From an uncultured Collinsella sp. (GTDB lineage: Bacteria; Actinomycetota; Coriobacteriia; Coriobacteriales; Coriobacteriaceae), in the NCBI GenBank assembly GCA_902470695.1, contig CABRHH010000007.1, positions 1 through 64,000 of the forward strand: a stretch of DNA of 64,000 nt, in the 5' to 3' direction. Under the pieces are notes generated by a model. The model saw only the letters and a program-made list of their open reading frames with translations. It ran no database searches and was not told the origin of the DNA. Made by a program: the position numbers and the translations under genes. Positions 45,622-54,130 of this stretch are shown here, piece by piece; position 1 is the first letter of the stretch; every line of letters begins with the position of its first letter.

Positions 45622-45987
45622 CTAGAACGCAGCCTTCCACAGGCCGTGCAGGTTGCAGTAGGCGTACACAATGCCCGACTTGGCACCGCCGGCGAAGAAC
45701 GTGGTGGGCGTCTGACCGGGCTTCAGGTAGTGGACCTCCAGACGGCCCTCGGCCTCGAGCGCGATCCAGCCGATGTGGTGCTCGTCGGTCATGGGGTGCG
45801 CCACCTCGCCAACCGACACGTTGATGACGTGCCCGTCGCGCTGGAGCTCGACGACCGGCACGTGCTTCTCGGTTGCCGCGTCGGTGCTGTTGGCCTCCAC
45901 GACCGCATAGCCGGCCGGAGCCGCCATGTCGGCGTCGACCGCCGCGAGGAACTTGCCCGTCTCCTCAGACTTGAAAAACGTTGCCAT
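45622..45987 (-). CDS. Superoxide reductase (neelaredoxin/desulfoferrodoxin family)
   Basis: Reduces superoxide to peroxide without making oxygen, typical of anaerobes. The 121-aa protein has the iron centre ligands: EKHVP (Glu40, Lys41, His42), HPMTDEHHIGW (His64, His70) and YCNLHGLWK (Cys111, His114). An N-terminal segment of about 35 residues precedes it but lacks the four Cys of the desulforedoxin domain, as in class III enzymes. ATG 45987 follows GAAGGGA at 10 nt. Peroxide produced would need a peroxidase not seen here; a PerR-type regulator is encoded 34 kb away. Confidence 0.9.
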   Translation of the reverse strand: MATFFKSEETGKFLAAVDADMAAPAGYAVVEANSTDAATEKHVPVVELQRDGHVINVSVGEVAHPMTDEHHIGWIALEAEGRLEVHYLKPGQTPTTFFAGGAKSGIVYAYCNLHGLWKAAF

Positions 45988-46087
45988 AGCAATCAATCCC
46001 TTCAGATATCGCTGCGAGTACAGCTCCCATCAGTATGCCCCAAACACGGCATCCTTAACCCGCCAGCATGCCGCGCGGACACGCCAC

Positions 46088-49000
46088 CTAGATGACGCTC
46101 ACGCGCCCCTTGTTGCCCACGATGCCTTTGACCTCGGCAATCAGCGGAATGGACCGGGCGTTGACGCGCGTGGGTATCTCGGCACGCATCGTCTGGCCAT
46201 CGGCCTGCTCCACGAACAGCTCAACGCGGTCACCCCCGGGGTTGGTGGTGAGCACCGTGGCCAGGCGCGCCATGTTGCCCTGGGAGAACCGCGAACTGGG
46301 CACCATGATCTCGAAGACCTTCGGGCGGTTGCTCTCCTCGTTGAGCTCCAGCGGCAAGATCTCCTGCGCGATGATCTGGTCGCCACGGTCGCTGCGCTCC
46401 AGCTTGCCCTTCACGCGGATGAAGGCGTCCGAGAGCACCGCGCCGGTTTCCGGGTCGGTCTCGCCGTAGAGGAAGTTCTCGGCCGCCTTGTAGGTCTTGG
46501 GAAAGACCACCACCGTGGCCTCGCCCTCCATGTCCTCCAGCTGCACGATGGCCATGGGGTCGCCGTTTTTGGTCACGCGCTTGCCCACGCTCGACACCAT
46601 GCCGGCCCACCAGAACGCCTTGCCCTCGGGGATCTCCTGGTTCACCGTGCCGCCGCCGGTGGGATTCATGATCTCGAAGCCCGTGTCGATCTGGGACAGC
46701 GTGTACTCGCGCGCCTTGCCCAGCGCGTACTCGAACGGGCGCAGCGGGTGGTCGGACACGTAGATGCCCAGCACGTCGCGCTCAAAGGACAGCTTCATGT
46801 GGCGGTCCCACTCCTGGCCGTCGGGCTCGGGCACCGTGACCTCGAAGCCGGAGCCCTCCACGTCGCCGAACACGTCGAACAGCGAGGTCTGGCCGGCGGC
46901 TCGGTCCTTCTGGCGCTTGACGGCGGCGTCGATGATGTTCTCGGGGTTCTCCTTGTCCACGAAGTGCATGAGCTGGCGGCGCGGATAGCCGGTGGCGTCG
47001 AAGGCGCCGGCCTTGATGAGGGCCTCGATCACGCGGCGGTTCGCCTGGCTGGAGTCCACGCGGTCCACGAAATCGTGCAGGTTCTTGAAGGGGCCGTTCT
47101 GCTCGCGCTCGGCGATGATCGCCTGGGTGACGCCCTCGCCCACGCCGCGGATGCCGGCCAGGCCGAAGCGCACGCCGTCGGCGGTAGCCGTGAACTCGGT
47201 GCCGCTCTCGTTGACGTCGGGCGGCAGCACCGCGATGCCGTCGTGGCGGCAGGCCGAGACGTAGTGCACGATCTTCTCGGTCTTGCCCGTGTAGGAGGTC
47301 AGCACGGCGGCCATGTACTCGTTGGGGTAATGGGCCTTCAGCCAGGCCGTCTGCATGACCAGGATGGCGTAGCCGGCGGAGTGCGACTTGTTGAACGCAT
47401 AGGAGGCGAACTCCAGCACGTCGTCCCAGATCTTCTGGGCAACCGAGCGCTTGTAGCCGTTTTTCTCCGCGCCGTTCATCCAGTGGTCGTAGATGGTCTC
47501 GTCCTCGCCGTCCGACCACTTGAACACCTGGTCGGTCAGCATCTTGATCTTCTTCTTGGCCACGGGCTTGCGGATGCGCGAGTCACTCTCGCCCTTGGAG
47601 AAGCCGCACATCTCAACCGAGATGAGCATAACCTGCTCCTGGTAGACCATGGTGCCGTAGGTCTCGCCCAGGATACCGTCGAGGCGCGGGTCGTACGAGA
47701 CGGCCGGCTCCTTGCCGTTCATGCGGTTGATGTAGCTCGCCACCATGCCGGCGCCCAGGGGGCCGGGGCGGTACAGGGCGATCAGAGCGACCACGTGCTT
47801 GTACTCGGTGGGCTTCATGTTCTTGATGGTGGCCGTCATGCCGGCGGACTCCACCTGGAACACGCCCGCGGTGCGGCCGGAGCTCATGAGCTCGAAGATC
47901 TTGGGGTCGTCGAAGGGGATGGCGTCCACGTCGATGTCGATGCCGTGGTTCTTCTTGATGTTGGCCTTGGCCTTCGAGATGACCGTCAGGGTGCGCAGGC
48001 CCAGAAAGTCCATCTTGAGCAGGCCCATGTCGGCCACCGTGTGGCCTTCGTACTGGGTGATCTCCACGCCGCCTTTGGTGTCGAGCTTGGTGGGCACGTG
48101 CTCGTTCACGGCGTCGCGGCAGATCAGGACGGCGCAGGCGTGCACGCCCTCGCCGCGCGTCAGGCCCTCGATGGACAGGGCGGTGTCGATGATGCGGCGG
48201 GCGTCCTCGTCGCGCTGGTAGGCCTCGACGAAATCGGGGTTGTAGAGGTCCTCCTTGCCGGGCTGCTTCTCGAGCACCTGGCGAAGCTTGACGCCCGGGT
48301 CGGACGAGACCATCTTGGACAGGCGCTGGCCCACGTAGACGGGGTAGTCGAGCACGCGGGCGGCGTCGTTGATGGCCTGCTTGGCCTTGATGGTGGAGTA
48401 GGTGATGACGTGGGTGACCTTCTCGGGGCCGTAGAGCTGGCGGACGTGTTCCACCACCTCCAGGCGCCGCTCATCGTCGAAGTCCATATCGATATCGGGC
48501 ATCTCGGTGCGCTCGGGCGACAGGAACCTCTCGAACATGAGACCGTTGGAGAGCGGGTCGAAGGTGGTGATGTCCATGGCGTAGGCGACCAGGGCGCCGG
48601 CGGCCGAACCGCGGCCGGGACCGACGCCGATGCCGTTTTGCTTGGCCCAACGCACGTACTCGGCCACGATCAGGAAGTAGGCGGCAAAGCCCTTGTCGCA
48701 GATGACCTTGTACTCGAACTCGAAGCGCTCGCGGATGTCCACACCGGCGATCTTTTTGCCGTCCCAATCTGGCCCGTAGCGCTTGGCCAGGCCCTCCTCG
48801 CATTCGCGGCGGAACTGGCTCTCATGCGTCTCGCCGGGGTCGAGCAGCGGGTAGTTCGGCAGGATGATGCTGTCCCAGTCGAGCTCGACGTTGCACTTCT
48901 CGGAGATCTCCAGGGTGTTGTCGCAGGCCTCGGGGCAGTACGGGAACATCGCCCGCATCTCCTCCTCGGTCTTCATGTAGAACTCCGAGCCCTCCATGCG

Positions 49001-49894
49001 GATGCGGTTGGGATCGTCGACCTTGGAGTTCGTGCCGATGCACATGACGACGTCCTGCACCGGCGCGTCCTCGCGGGTGAGGTAATGGAAGTCGTTGGTG
49101 GCGATGACCTTCACACCCACCTGGCGGGCCAGCTCGATCAGCTGGCGGTCGAGCTGCTCGTCGGTCATGCCGGAATCGGTGGTGATGCCGTGCTCCTGGA
49201 TCTCGATGTAGAAGTTGCCGGGCTCGAAGGTGTCCCGGAAGGTCTCGGCCCACTCGAGGGCCTTGTCCGTCTCCCCACGGTCGATGCACCGGGGGATGAT
49301 GCCGGAGATGCAGGCGGAGCTGGCGATGAGCCCCTCGCGATGGCGGCGCAGGTTGTCCAACGTCACGCGCGGTTTGTAGTAGAAGCCCTGCACAGCTGCC
49401 TCCGAGACCGTCTGCATGAGGTTGACGTAGCCGCGCTCGTTCTGGGCGAACAGGACCATGTGATAGAGCTCGGGCTTGCGGTCGCGCGCCAGGGTGTCAT
49501 CGGGGGTGAAGTACACCTCGCAGCCGAAGATGGGCTTGATGACCAGTGGGGGCTTGAGCTCGTCGATCGAGCCCTTCTCGTCCCACATGGCCATGTCCTT
49601 CATGTGCTGCGCGTAGCCGCGCGGGTCGGCCTCGGGGTCGGGCACCTCCAGCTCATCGCGGCGGCCCTTCTCCAGAAATGACTTGTCATGGCTCCACACC
49701 TTGTACTCGGGGGTGCCGTGGTTCACGGCGTCGCAGGCGAGACCGAGCTCGGGCACGCCGTACATGTAGCCGTGATCGGTGATAGCGACGGCGGGCATGC
49801 CGAGCTCGACCGCGCGATCGACCATGTCCTTGATGCGCGTGGCTCCATCGAGCATGGAGTAGACGGTGTGGTTGTGCAGGTGAACGAACGCCAT
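46088..49894 (-). CDS. dnaE: DNA polymerase III alpha subunit
   Basis: Replicative polymerase, 1268 aa, of the DnaE1 type. The PHP domain starts MAFVHLHNHTVYSMLDGATR with intact metal-binding His. Polymerase-core blocks include GVGPGRGSAAGALVAYAM, RTEMPDIDMDFDDERR (catalytic Asp) and NKSHSAGYAILVMQTAWLK. An HhH domain (LAGIRGVGEGVTQAII) and an OB-fold (WWAGMVSSVGKRVTKNG) follow. The start at 49894 has GGAGACAGG upstream. It is long compared with E. coli DnaE mainly in the C-terminal region. Confidence 0.97.
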   Translation of the reverse strand: MAFVHLHNHTVYSMLDGATRIKDMVDRAVELGMPAVAITDHGYMYGVPELGLACDAVNHGTPEYKVWSHDKSFLEKGRRDELEVPDPEADPRGYAQHMKDMAMWDEKGSIDELKPPLVIKPIFGCEVYFTPDDTLARDRKPELYHMVLFAQNERGYVNLMQTVSEAAVQGFYYKPRVTLDNLRRHREGLIASSACISGIIPRCIDRGETDKALEWAETFRDTFEPGNFYIEIQEHGITTDSGMTDEQLDRQLIELARQVGVKVIATNDFHYLTREDAPVQDVVMCIGTNSKVDDPNRIRMEGSEFYMKTEEEMRAMFPYCPEACDNTLEISEKCNVELDWDSIILPNYPLLDPGETHESQFRRECEEGLAKRYGPDWDGKKIAGVDIRERFEFEYKVICDKGFAAYFLIVAEYVRWAKQNGIGVGPGRGSAAGALVAYAMDITTFDPLSNGLMFERFLSPERTEMPDIDMDFDDERRLEVVEHVRQLYGPEKVTHVITYSTIKAKQAINDAARVLDYPVYVGQRLSKMVSSDPGVKLRQVLEKQPGKEDLYNPDFVEAYQRDEDARRIIDTALSIEGLTRGEGVHACAVLICRDAVNEHVPTKLDTKGGVEITQYEGHTVADMGLLKMDFLGLRTLTVISKAKANIKKNHGIDIDVDAIPFDDPKIFELMSSGRTAGVFQVESAGMTATIKNMKPTEYKHVVALIALYRPGPLGAGMVASYINRMNGKEPAVSYDPRLDGILGETYGTMVYQEQVMLISVEMCGFSKGESDSRIRKPVAKKKIKMLTDQVFKWSDGEDETIYDHWMNGAEKNGYKRSVAQKIWDDVLEFASYAFNKSHSAGYAILVMQTAWLKAHYPNEYMAAVLTSYTGKTEKIVHYVSACRHDGIAVLPPDVNESGTEFTATADGVRFGLAGIRGVGEGVTQAIIAEREQNGPFKNLHDFVDRVDSSQANRRVIEALIKAGAFDATGYPRRQLMHFVDKENPENIIDAAVKRQKDRAAGQTSLFDVFGDVEGSGFEVTVPEPDGQEWDRHMKLSFERDVLGIYVSDHPLRPFEYALGKAREYTLSQIDTGFEIMNPTGGGTVNQEIPEGKAFWWAGMVSSVGKRVTKNGDPMAIVQLEDMEGEATVVVFPKTYKAAENFLYGETDPETGAVLSDAFIRVKGKLERSDRGDQIIAQEILPLELNEESNRPKVFEIMVPSSRFSQGNMARLATVLTTNPGGDRVELFVEQADGQTMRAEIPTRVNARSIPLIAEVKGIVGNKGRVSVI

Positions 49895-50268
49895 GGATGC
49901 CTGTCTCCTATCTGATGTGCTAAGAATCTGCTGGTGAGCGCGGTGTGCAGGCAACGGGCGCCAGAAAGGCGCCCGGCGACGCGCCACCGCATGCTCGGTT
50001 TCGAACGCTATCGATTCTAACCGAGTGCGCGGACACGGTTTGCGTACACGCGTTCGAACGCGGAAGCATCACAGCCTGTTCGCTCTTGCCGGCCGCAGCG
50101 GACAGCGGGCGCGTGCGGGGCGAGGGCTGCGGGCGCGCGGAGCATCGCGGCAGCATGCCCATCACCCCAGCGACGCCCGCGCAGACGGCCTCCTGCGTGG
50201 TGCGGGCGCCCCTGCCCCTGCGGTCCATCATCGCCGGCGGGCGGGGCGGGCACGCGGCGGGATGCGCC
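49895..50268. other. Intergenic between addA and dnaE
   Basis: No gene seen. A perfect 7-bp hairpin GGGCGCC-AGAAA-GGCGCCC lies at 49956-49974. TAGAAT on the minus strand (50014-50019) could be a -10 for dnaE, giving a 5' leader of about 110 nt. Neither has a strong partner element. Confidence 0.35.
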
Positions 50269-53200
50269 TTACTTCTCGAACCAGACCACCTGCGGCTGCG
50301 CCGGATCGGACGCGTCGGGCTGCTCCACGCGGACGAATGCGATCCGCACCTGCGCATAGCCGGCCCGGTGCAGCACGTCGGCGTACACCGTGGCCTGCAG
50401 GTCGTGCTTCTCGCGCAGCTGCTCGGGCGTCTCCTCGGCGCCGCCGCCGGTCTTGTAGTCGATCACGAGCGCCTGCGACCTATCGGCCGGATCGGTGCAC
50501 AGCAGATCGATCGCACCCTGCGCGAAGGCGCCGAACCGCTCGGTGAGGCACTCGGCCCCACGGCTGAAGAACGGCACCTCCGCGCGCACCTGCGGCCATG
50601 CGAGCGCCTGCGCGCGCACCTCCGAGGCCTCCCAGCGCGCAAGCGCCGTCACCAGGCGCTCACGCTGCTCGGACGTGCACCCCCACTGGCGCGACAGCGC
50701 ATCGATGCGCGCGGCGGGCACCTCGTCGGCGCCCATCTCCACCAGCCACTGAGCCGCCGCATGGAAGGCCGAGCCCAGCGCCACGGGATCGGCATCCGGG
50801 CGAGGCGCGGCAGGGACGGAGGCGCGAGACGCCTCGGCGCCGGCTACAGACCCTGCCGACCCTGCATCTTCCGACGGCACCTGCCGCGCGGCGGCTGCAT
50901 CCTCGCCGGTCGCGCGGGCGCTGGGAGCTTCGGGCGCGATGAACGAATCGACCCCGTCCCCAAAATTGCCGGGCGCGATGAACGAATCGACCCCGTCCCC
51001 AAATTCAAGGGCGGCAGCAGGTGTGCCCGCTCGATCATCCGTCTCGGCATGCAGCTGCGCGGCCACCGAGGAGTAGCTGTACGCGTCGCGCGGTGCGGCC
51101 GGAGCCACGCGGACGCGCCAGTCGAGCGCATCCGTGTGCACCAGGGTGAAGCGGTCGGGTTCCGGCGAGGCGGGGCCGGGCGCCGATGCCGCTGGGTCGT
51201 CCTCCACGGCGGGCACGGTGCGCGTATAGGACATGCCGTCATAGGTGAAGTCGTCGAGCGCCAGCAGCTCGAAATCCCCCGCCTGCGCACCGTCGAAGGC
51301 GAGCCGGTCGGCATCAAGCGAGGTGCCCCCTAAGATGAGCTCGAGCACGCGGCCGGTGAGGTCGCGCTCGGCGTTGAACTTCACCTCGTGCGCGCGCGAG
51401 CTCGCCGCCCAGGAGGCGTCCATGGCAAGGATCAGTACCTCACGGGCGCGCGTCATGGCCACGTACAGCAGGCGCGCACGCTCCTCCAGGTCCTTGCGCG
51501 CCGATTCGTCCCGCGCGCCGACGAAACGCTCGGCGATAGAGCCGGTGGCACACACATCGTCCATGAGCTCCGCCGACAGCCAGGGCTTGGAGCCGCTATA
51601 CAGATCGCGGAAGCGCTTCCGTACCGCGTCGGCCGTATGGAAGGAGCCGTCCGCGGCGCGCACGGCCGGGAAGCGATCGGGCAGCGCTACCGCGTCGAGC
51701 CCTACCTCCGTGCGCTCCATCTGCATCAGGTCGGCATTCGGGCGGGCGCCGAAGCAGTCGGCCACGGCCACGACGGGGAACTCCAGGCCCTTCGACGCAT
51801 GCACCGTCATGATGCGCACCGCCGACCCCGCCCCCTCGTTCAGGGCGCCGGGAGCCTCCTTGCCGGCCAGAAAATCATCGAACGCCTCGGCCGTCTGGCG
51901 CGGCGCGCGCCCGCAGGCACGCTCGGCCGCCTCGAGGGCGTCGAGGGCCTTGAGCACGTTTGCCGCCGCAGCGCGGCCTTCAGCCCCGCGAGCCACCAGA
52001 CGCACCAGCCAGCCGCTTTCACGCACCACCTCGCGCGCGGTGGCTGCCATGCCGTCCGCGGCCACCCGGTGCCAGGCGAAGCGCAGCACGCGGCGGGCGC
52101 ACGCCAGCAACGGCAGCTCGCCGAAACCGGGGGCATCGTCGTCGGACCAGATGCCGGCGTCCAGGTTGCGCCGACGCGTCGAGCCGGTTTCCGGGTCCCA
52201 TGCCGTTGCCACGGCGAGCAGCTCCTGAGCCCCCAGCGCGAACATCGGCGAGGTGAGCAGCGGCAGCAGACCCTCGGAGCCGTCGAGCGGGTTGGCGAGC
52301 GCGCGGACGAGCGCGCGAACCGTACGCGCCTCGACCGTTGCCGAGAACACCGAGCCCCCGGCGATCACGCAGTCGAGCCCCTGTGCACGGAAGGCGTCGG
52401 CATAGACGTCCGCGTGCACAAGCGTGCCCAGCAACAGCACCATCCCCCCTACCGGCTGGCCGGCATCGGCCAGCGCACGGAACCGCTGGGCGATCGCGGC
52501 CGCCTTGACCTCGCGGCAGGCCTGGCTGCCCGCACCGACGGCGAGCACCGCCTGCCTGCGGGAGGCGCCCGGCACCTTGAGGCCGTCGGAGCGCGTGTCG
52601 CTCGGTTCGAGGTCGAGGAAATCGGGCATGAGACCGCCGCGTCCCTCGCGGCCGTCGAACACGCGCGCCACGTACGCCAGGATCTCGGCGTGGCTGCGGA
52701 AGTTGCGGACCAGCTTCACCAAGCGGCCGGCAGGTGCGGCCTCGGTTTGCCGCACGGCCCCACCGGTGCACGGGACTGCATCGGTGAGCGCGCCGGGCTG
52801 CCCCGCAGCGCCCGGCGCCGTCGCAGCCGCCTCCCCCGTGGTCGGCATCCCTGCAGCCGACGCAACAGGCTCCCCGCGCGCGCCCGGAGCCGCAGCCGCC
52901 TGCGCCTCGATACGCCGCTGCTGGCGGCGGAACACCTCGACGTCGGCCCCGCGGAACCGATAGATAGACTGCTGGGCATCGCCCACCGTGCACAGCGCGC
53001 GGCCTCCCGCGCCGGTGAGGTAGCCGATCAGATCGACCTGCTGCTGATCGGTGTCCTGGAACTCGTCGATCATCACCAGGCTGAACCGACCCTCGAACGC
53101 CCGGCGCAGGCTCTCGTGGTCGCGGAATGCCTCGAACGCCAGGCGCAGCAGGTCGTTGTTGTCCAGCAGGCAGCGCTCGGCCTTCAAGCGGCGAAACTCG

Positions 53201-54123
53201 CGCTCCACCTGATGCGCCAGGTCCATCAGCTCGTCGAGTGCCGGCGCGCCGACCGCCACGGCGGCGTTCAGAAACGCATCGGCGAACTCGGCCTTGAGCA
53301 GCGCAACCTGCTCTTTGACCTTGCCCGCCGCGCGCGGGACGCCGCACGACATCATGCAGCGCGCCAGGGCGCGCATGTCGCGCGGACCGTCCTCGAACGC
53401 ATCGAGTGCCTCCATCGCCGCGCGCGCGATCTCGGCCTGCACGGCGGTGCCCGAAAGCAGCGTGCGGTAGGCGTCGCGCAGCGCCGAGAAATCCACCGCG
53501 CCGCGCGCCATATGCACATCGCTCATGCCGCCCGGCAGCGCACAGGCGCGCTCGAGCACCTTGGATACCAGGTCGTGCACGCTGGACGCCCCGCTGGAGC
53601 CGAAGCCGCCCGCGTCGGACTGCAGACGGTACCACTCCAGCAGCGCCGCATACGGCCGTGTGCGCGCGCCCGCCTCGTCCAGGCCGGCCGCCGCGCGCGC
53701 GAGCACGTGGTCGATCGCCTGCTGGCGCAGCTCGTCGGCCTCGAGCTCGGAGGCGACCGCGAACTCGGGGTCGATCCCGAGCTCGAGGGCGTTGGCGCGC
53801 AGGATCCGCGAGCACATGCCGTGGATGGTCGAGATCCAGGCGTCGTCGACCGTCAGGGCCTCCTCATCCATGCCCGCCTCGATCAGCGCCGCGCGCACGC
53901 GCTCGCGGATCTCGGCGGCGGCGTCGGTGGTGAAGGTGATGGCGAGGACCTGGTCGAGGTGCTCGATGAAGGGGCCCGACTCGGGCGAGAGCGCCCACAG
54001 GATTCGGCGCGTCAGGGTGAAGGTCTTGCCCGAGCCGGCGCCAGCCGAGACGAACAGCGGGCGGTCGAGCGTGGTTGCGACCTCGCGCTGCTGGGGCATG
54101 AGGGTGGAAAGGTCGATGGCCAT
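50269..54123 (-). CDS. addA: AddA-like helicase-nuclease subunit
   Basis: UvrD/Rep-type helicase with a C-terminal PD-(D/E)xK nuclease, about 1284 aa. With AddB it processes double-strand breaks for recombination. Motif I is SAGAGSGKTFTLTRR, motif II MIDEFQDTDQQQ, motif V/VI regions include TVHASKGLEFPVV and LLYVAMTRAREVL, and the nuclease motif is QALVIDYKTGG. Two copies of repeat R1 lie in frame at 50950-51000, adding NFGDGVDSFIAP-type residues (about 1041-1058) in an Ala-rich linker before the nuclease. ATG 54123 lies 7 nt after the addB stop; ATG 54138 overlapping addB is an alternative. Confidence 0.88.
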   Translation of the reverse strand: MAIDLSTLMPQQREVATTLDRPLFVSAGAGSGKTFTLTRRILWALSPESGPFIEHLDQVLAITFTTDAAAEIRERVRAALIEAGMDEEALTVDDAWISTIHGMCSRILRANALELGIDPEFAVASELEADELRQQAIDHVLARAAAGLDEAGARTRPYAALLEWYRLQSDAGGFGSSGASSVHDLVSKVLERACALPGGMSDVHMARGAVDFSALRDAYRTLLSGTAVQAEIARAAMEALDAFEDGPRDMRALARCMMSCGVPRAAGKVKEQVALLKAEFADAFLNAAVAVGAPALDELMDLAHQVEREFRRLKAERCLLDNNDLLRLAFEAFRDHESLRRAFEGRFSLVMIDEFQDTDQQQVDLIGYLTGAGGRALCTVGDAQQSIYRFRGADVEVFRRQQRRIEAQAAAAPGARGEPVASAAGMPTTGEAAATAPGAAGQPGALTDAVPCTGGAVRQTEAAPAGRLVKLVRNFRSHAEILAYVARVFDGREGRGGLMPDFLDLEPSDTRSDGLKVPGASRRQAVLAVGAGSQACREVKAAAIAQRFRALADAGQPVGGMVLLLGTLVHADVYADAFRAQGLDCVIAGGSVFSATVEARTVRALVRALANPLDGSEGLLPLLTSPMFALGAQELLAVATAWDPETGSTRRRNLDAGIWSDDDAPGFGELPLLACARRVLRFAWHRVAADGMAATAREVVRESGWLVRLVARGAEGRAAAANVLKALDALEAAERACGRAPRQTAEAFDDFLAGKEAPGALNEGAGSAVRIMTVHASKGLEFPVVAVADCFGARPNADLMQMERTEVGLDAVALPDRFPAVRAADGSFHTADAVRKRFRDLYSGSKPWLSAELMDDVCATGSIAERFVGARDESARKDLEERARLLYVAMTRAREVLILAMDASWAASSRAHEVKFNAERDLTGRVLELILGGTSLDADRLAFDGAQAGDFELLALDDFTYDGMSYTRTVPAVEDDPAASAPGPASPEPDRFTLVHTDALDWRVRVAPAAPRDAYSYSSVAAQLHAETDDRAGTPAAALEFGDGVDSFIAPGNFGDGVDSFIAPEAPSARATGEDAAAARQVPSEDAGSAGSVAGAEASRASVPAAPRPDADPVALGSAFHAAAQWLVEMGADEVPAARIDALSRQWGCTSEQRERLVTALARWEASEVRAQALAWPQVRAEVPFFSRGAECLTERFGAFAQGAIDLLCTDPADRSQALVIDYKTGGGAEETPEQLREKHDLQATVYADVLHRAGYAQVRIAFVRVEQPDASDPAQPQVVWFEK
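50950..51000. repeat. Short dispersed repeat R1, two copies inside addA
   Basis: Exact cores GACCCCGTCCCC at 50950 and 50989, each within GATGAACGAATCGACC... context, 39 bp apart (13 codons). They keep the addA frame open and are the only coding copies in the window. The family's usual flanks (CGAATCG before, CAAAATTG or CAAATTC after) are retained. Confidence 0.92.
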
Positions 54124-54130
54124 AGAGCAG

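Noticed and set aside
45926..49681. A 1251-codon open frame on the plus strand opposite dnaE
   Set aside because: It is a shadow of the GC-rich dnaE codon pattern, with His/Val/Gly-rich low-complexity translation and no domain. The same applies to long antisense frames over addA, metY, fhs and the LTA-synthase-family gene.
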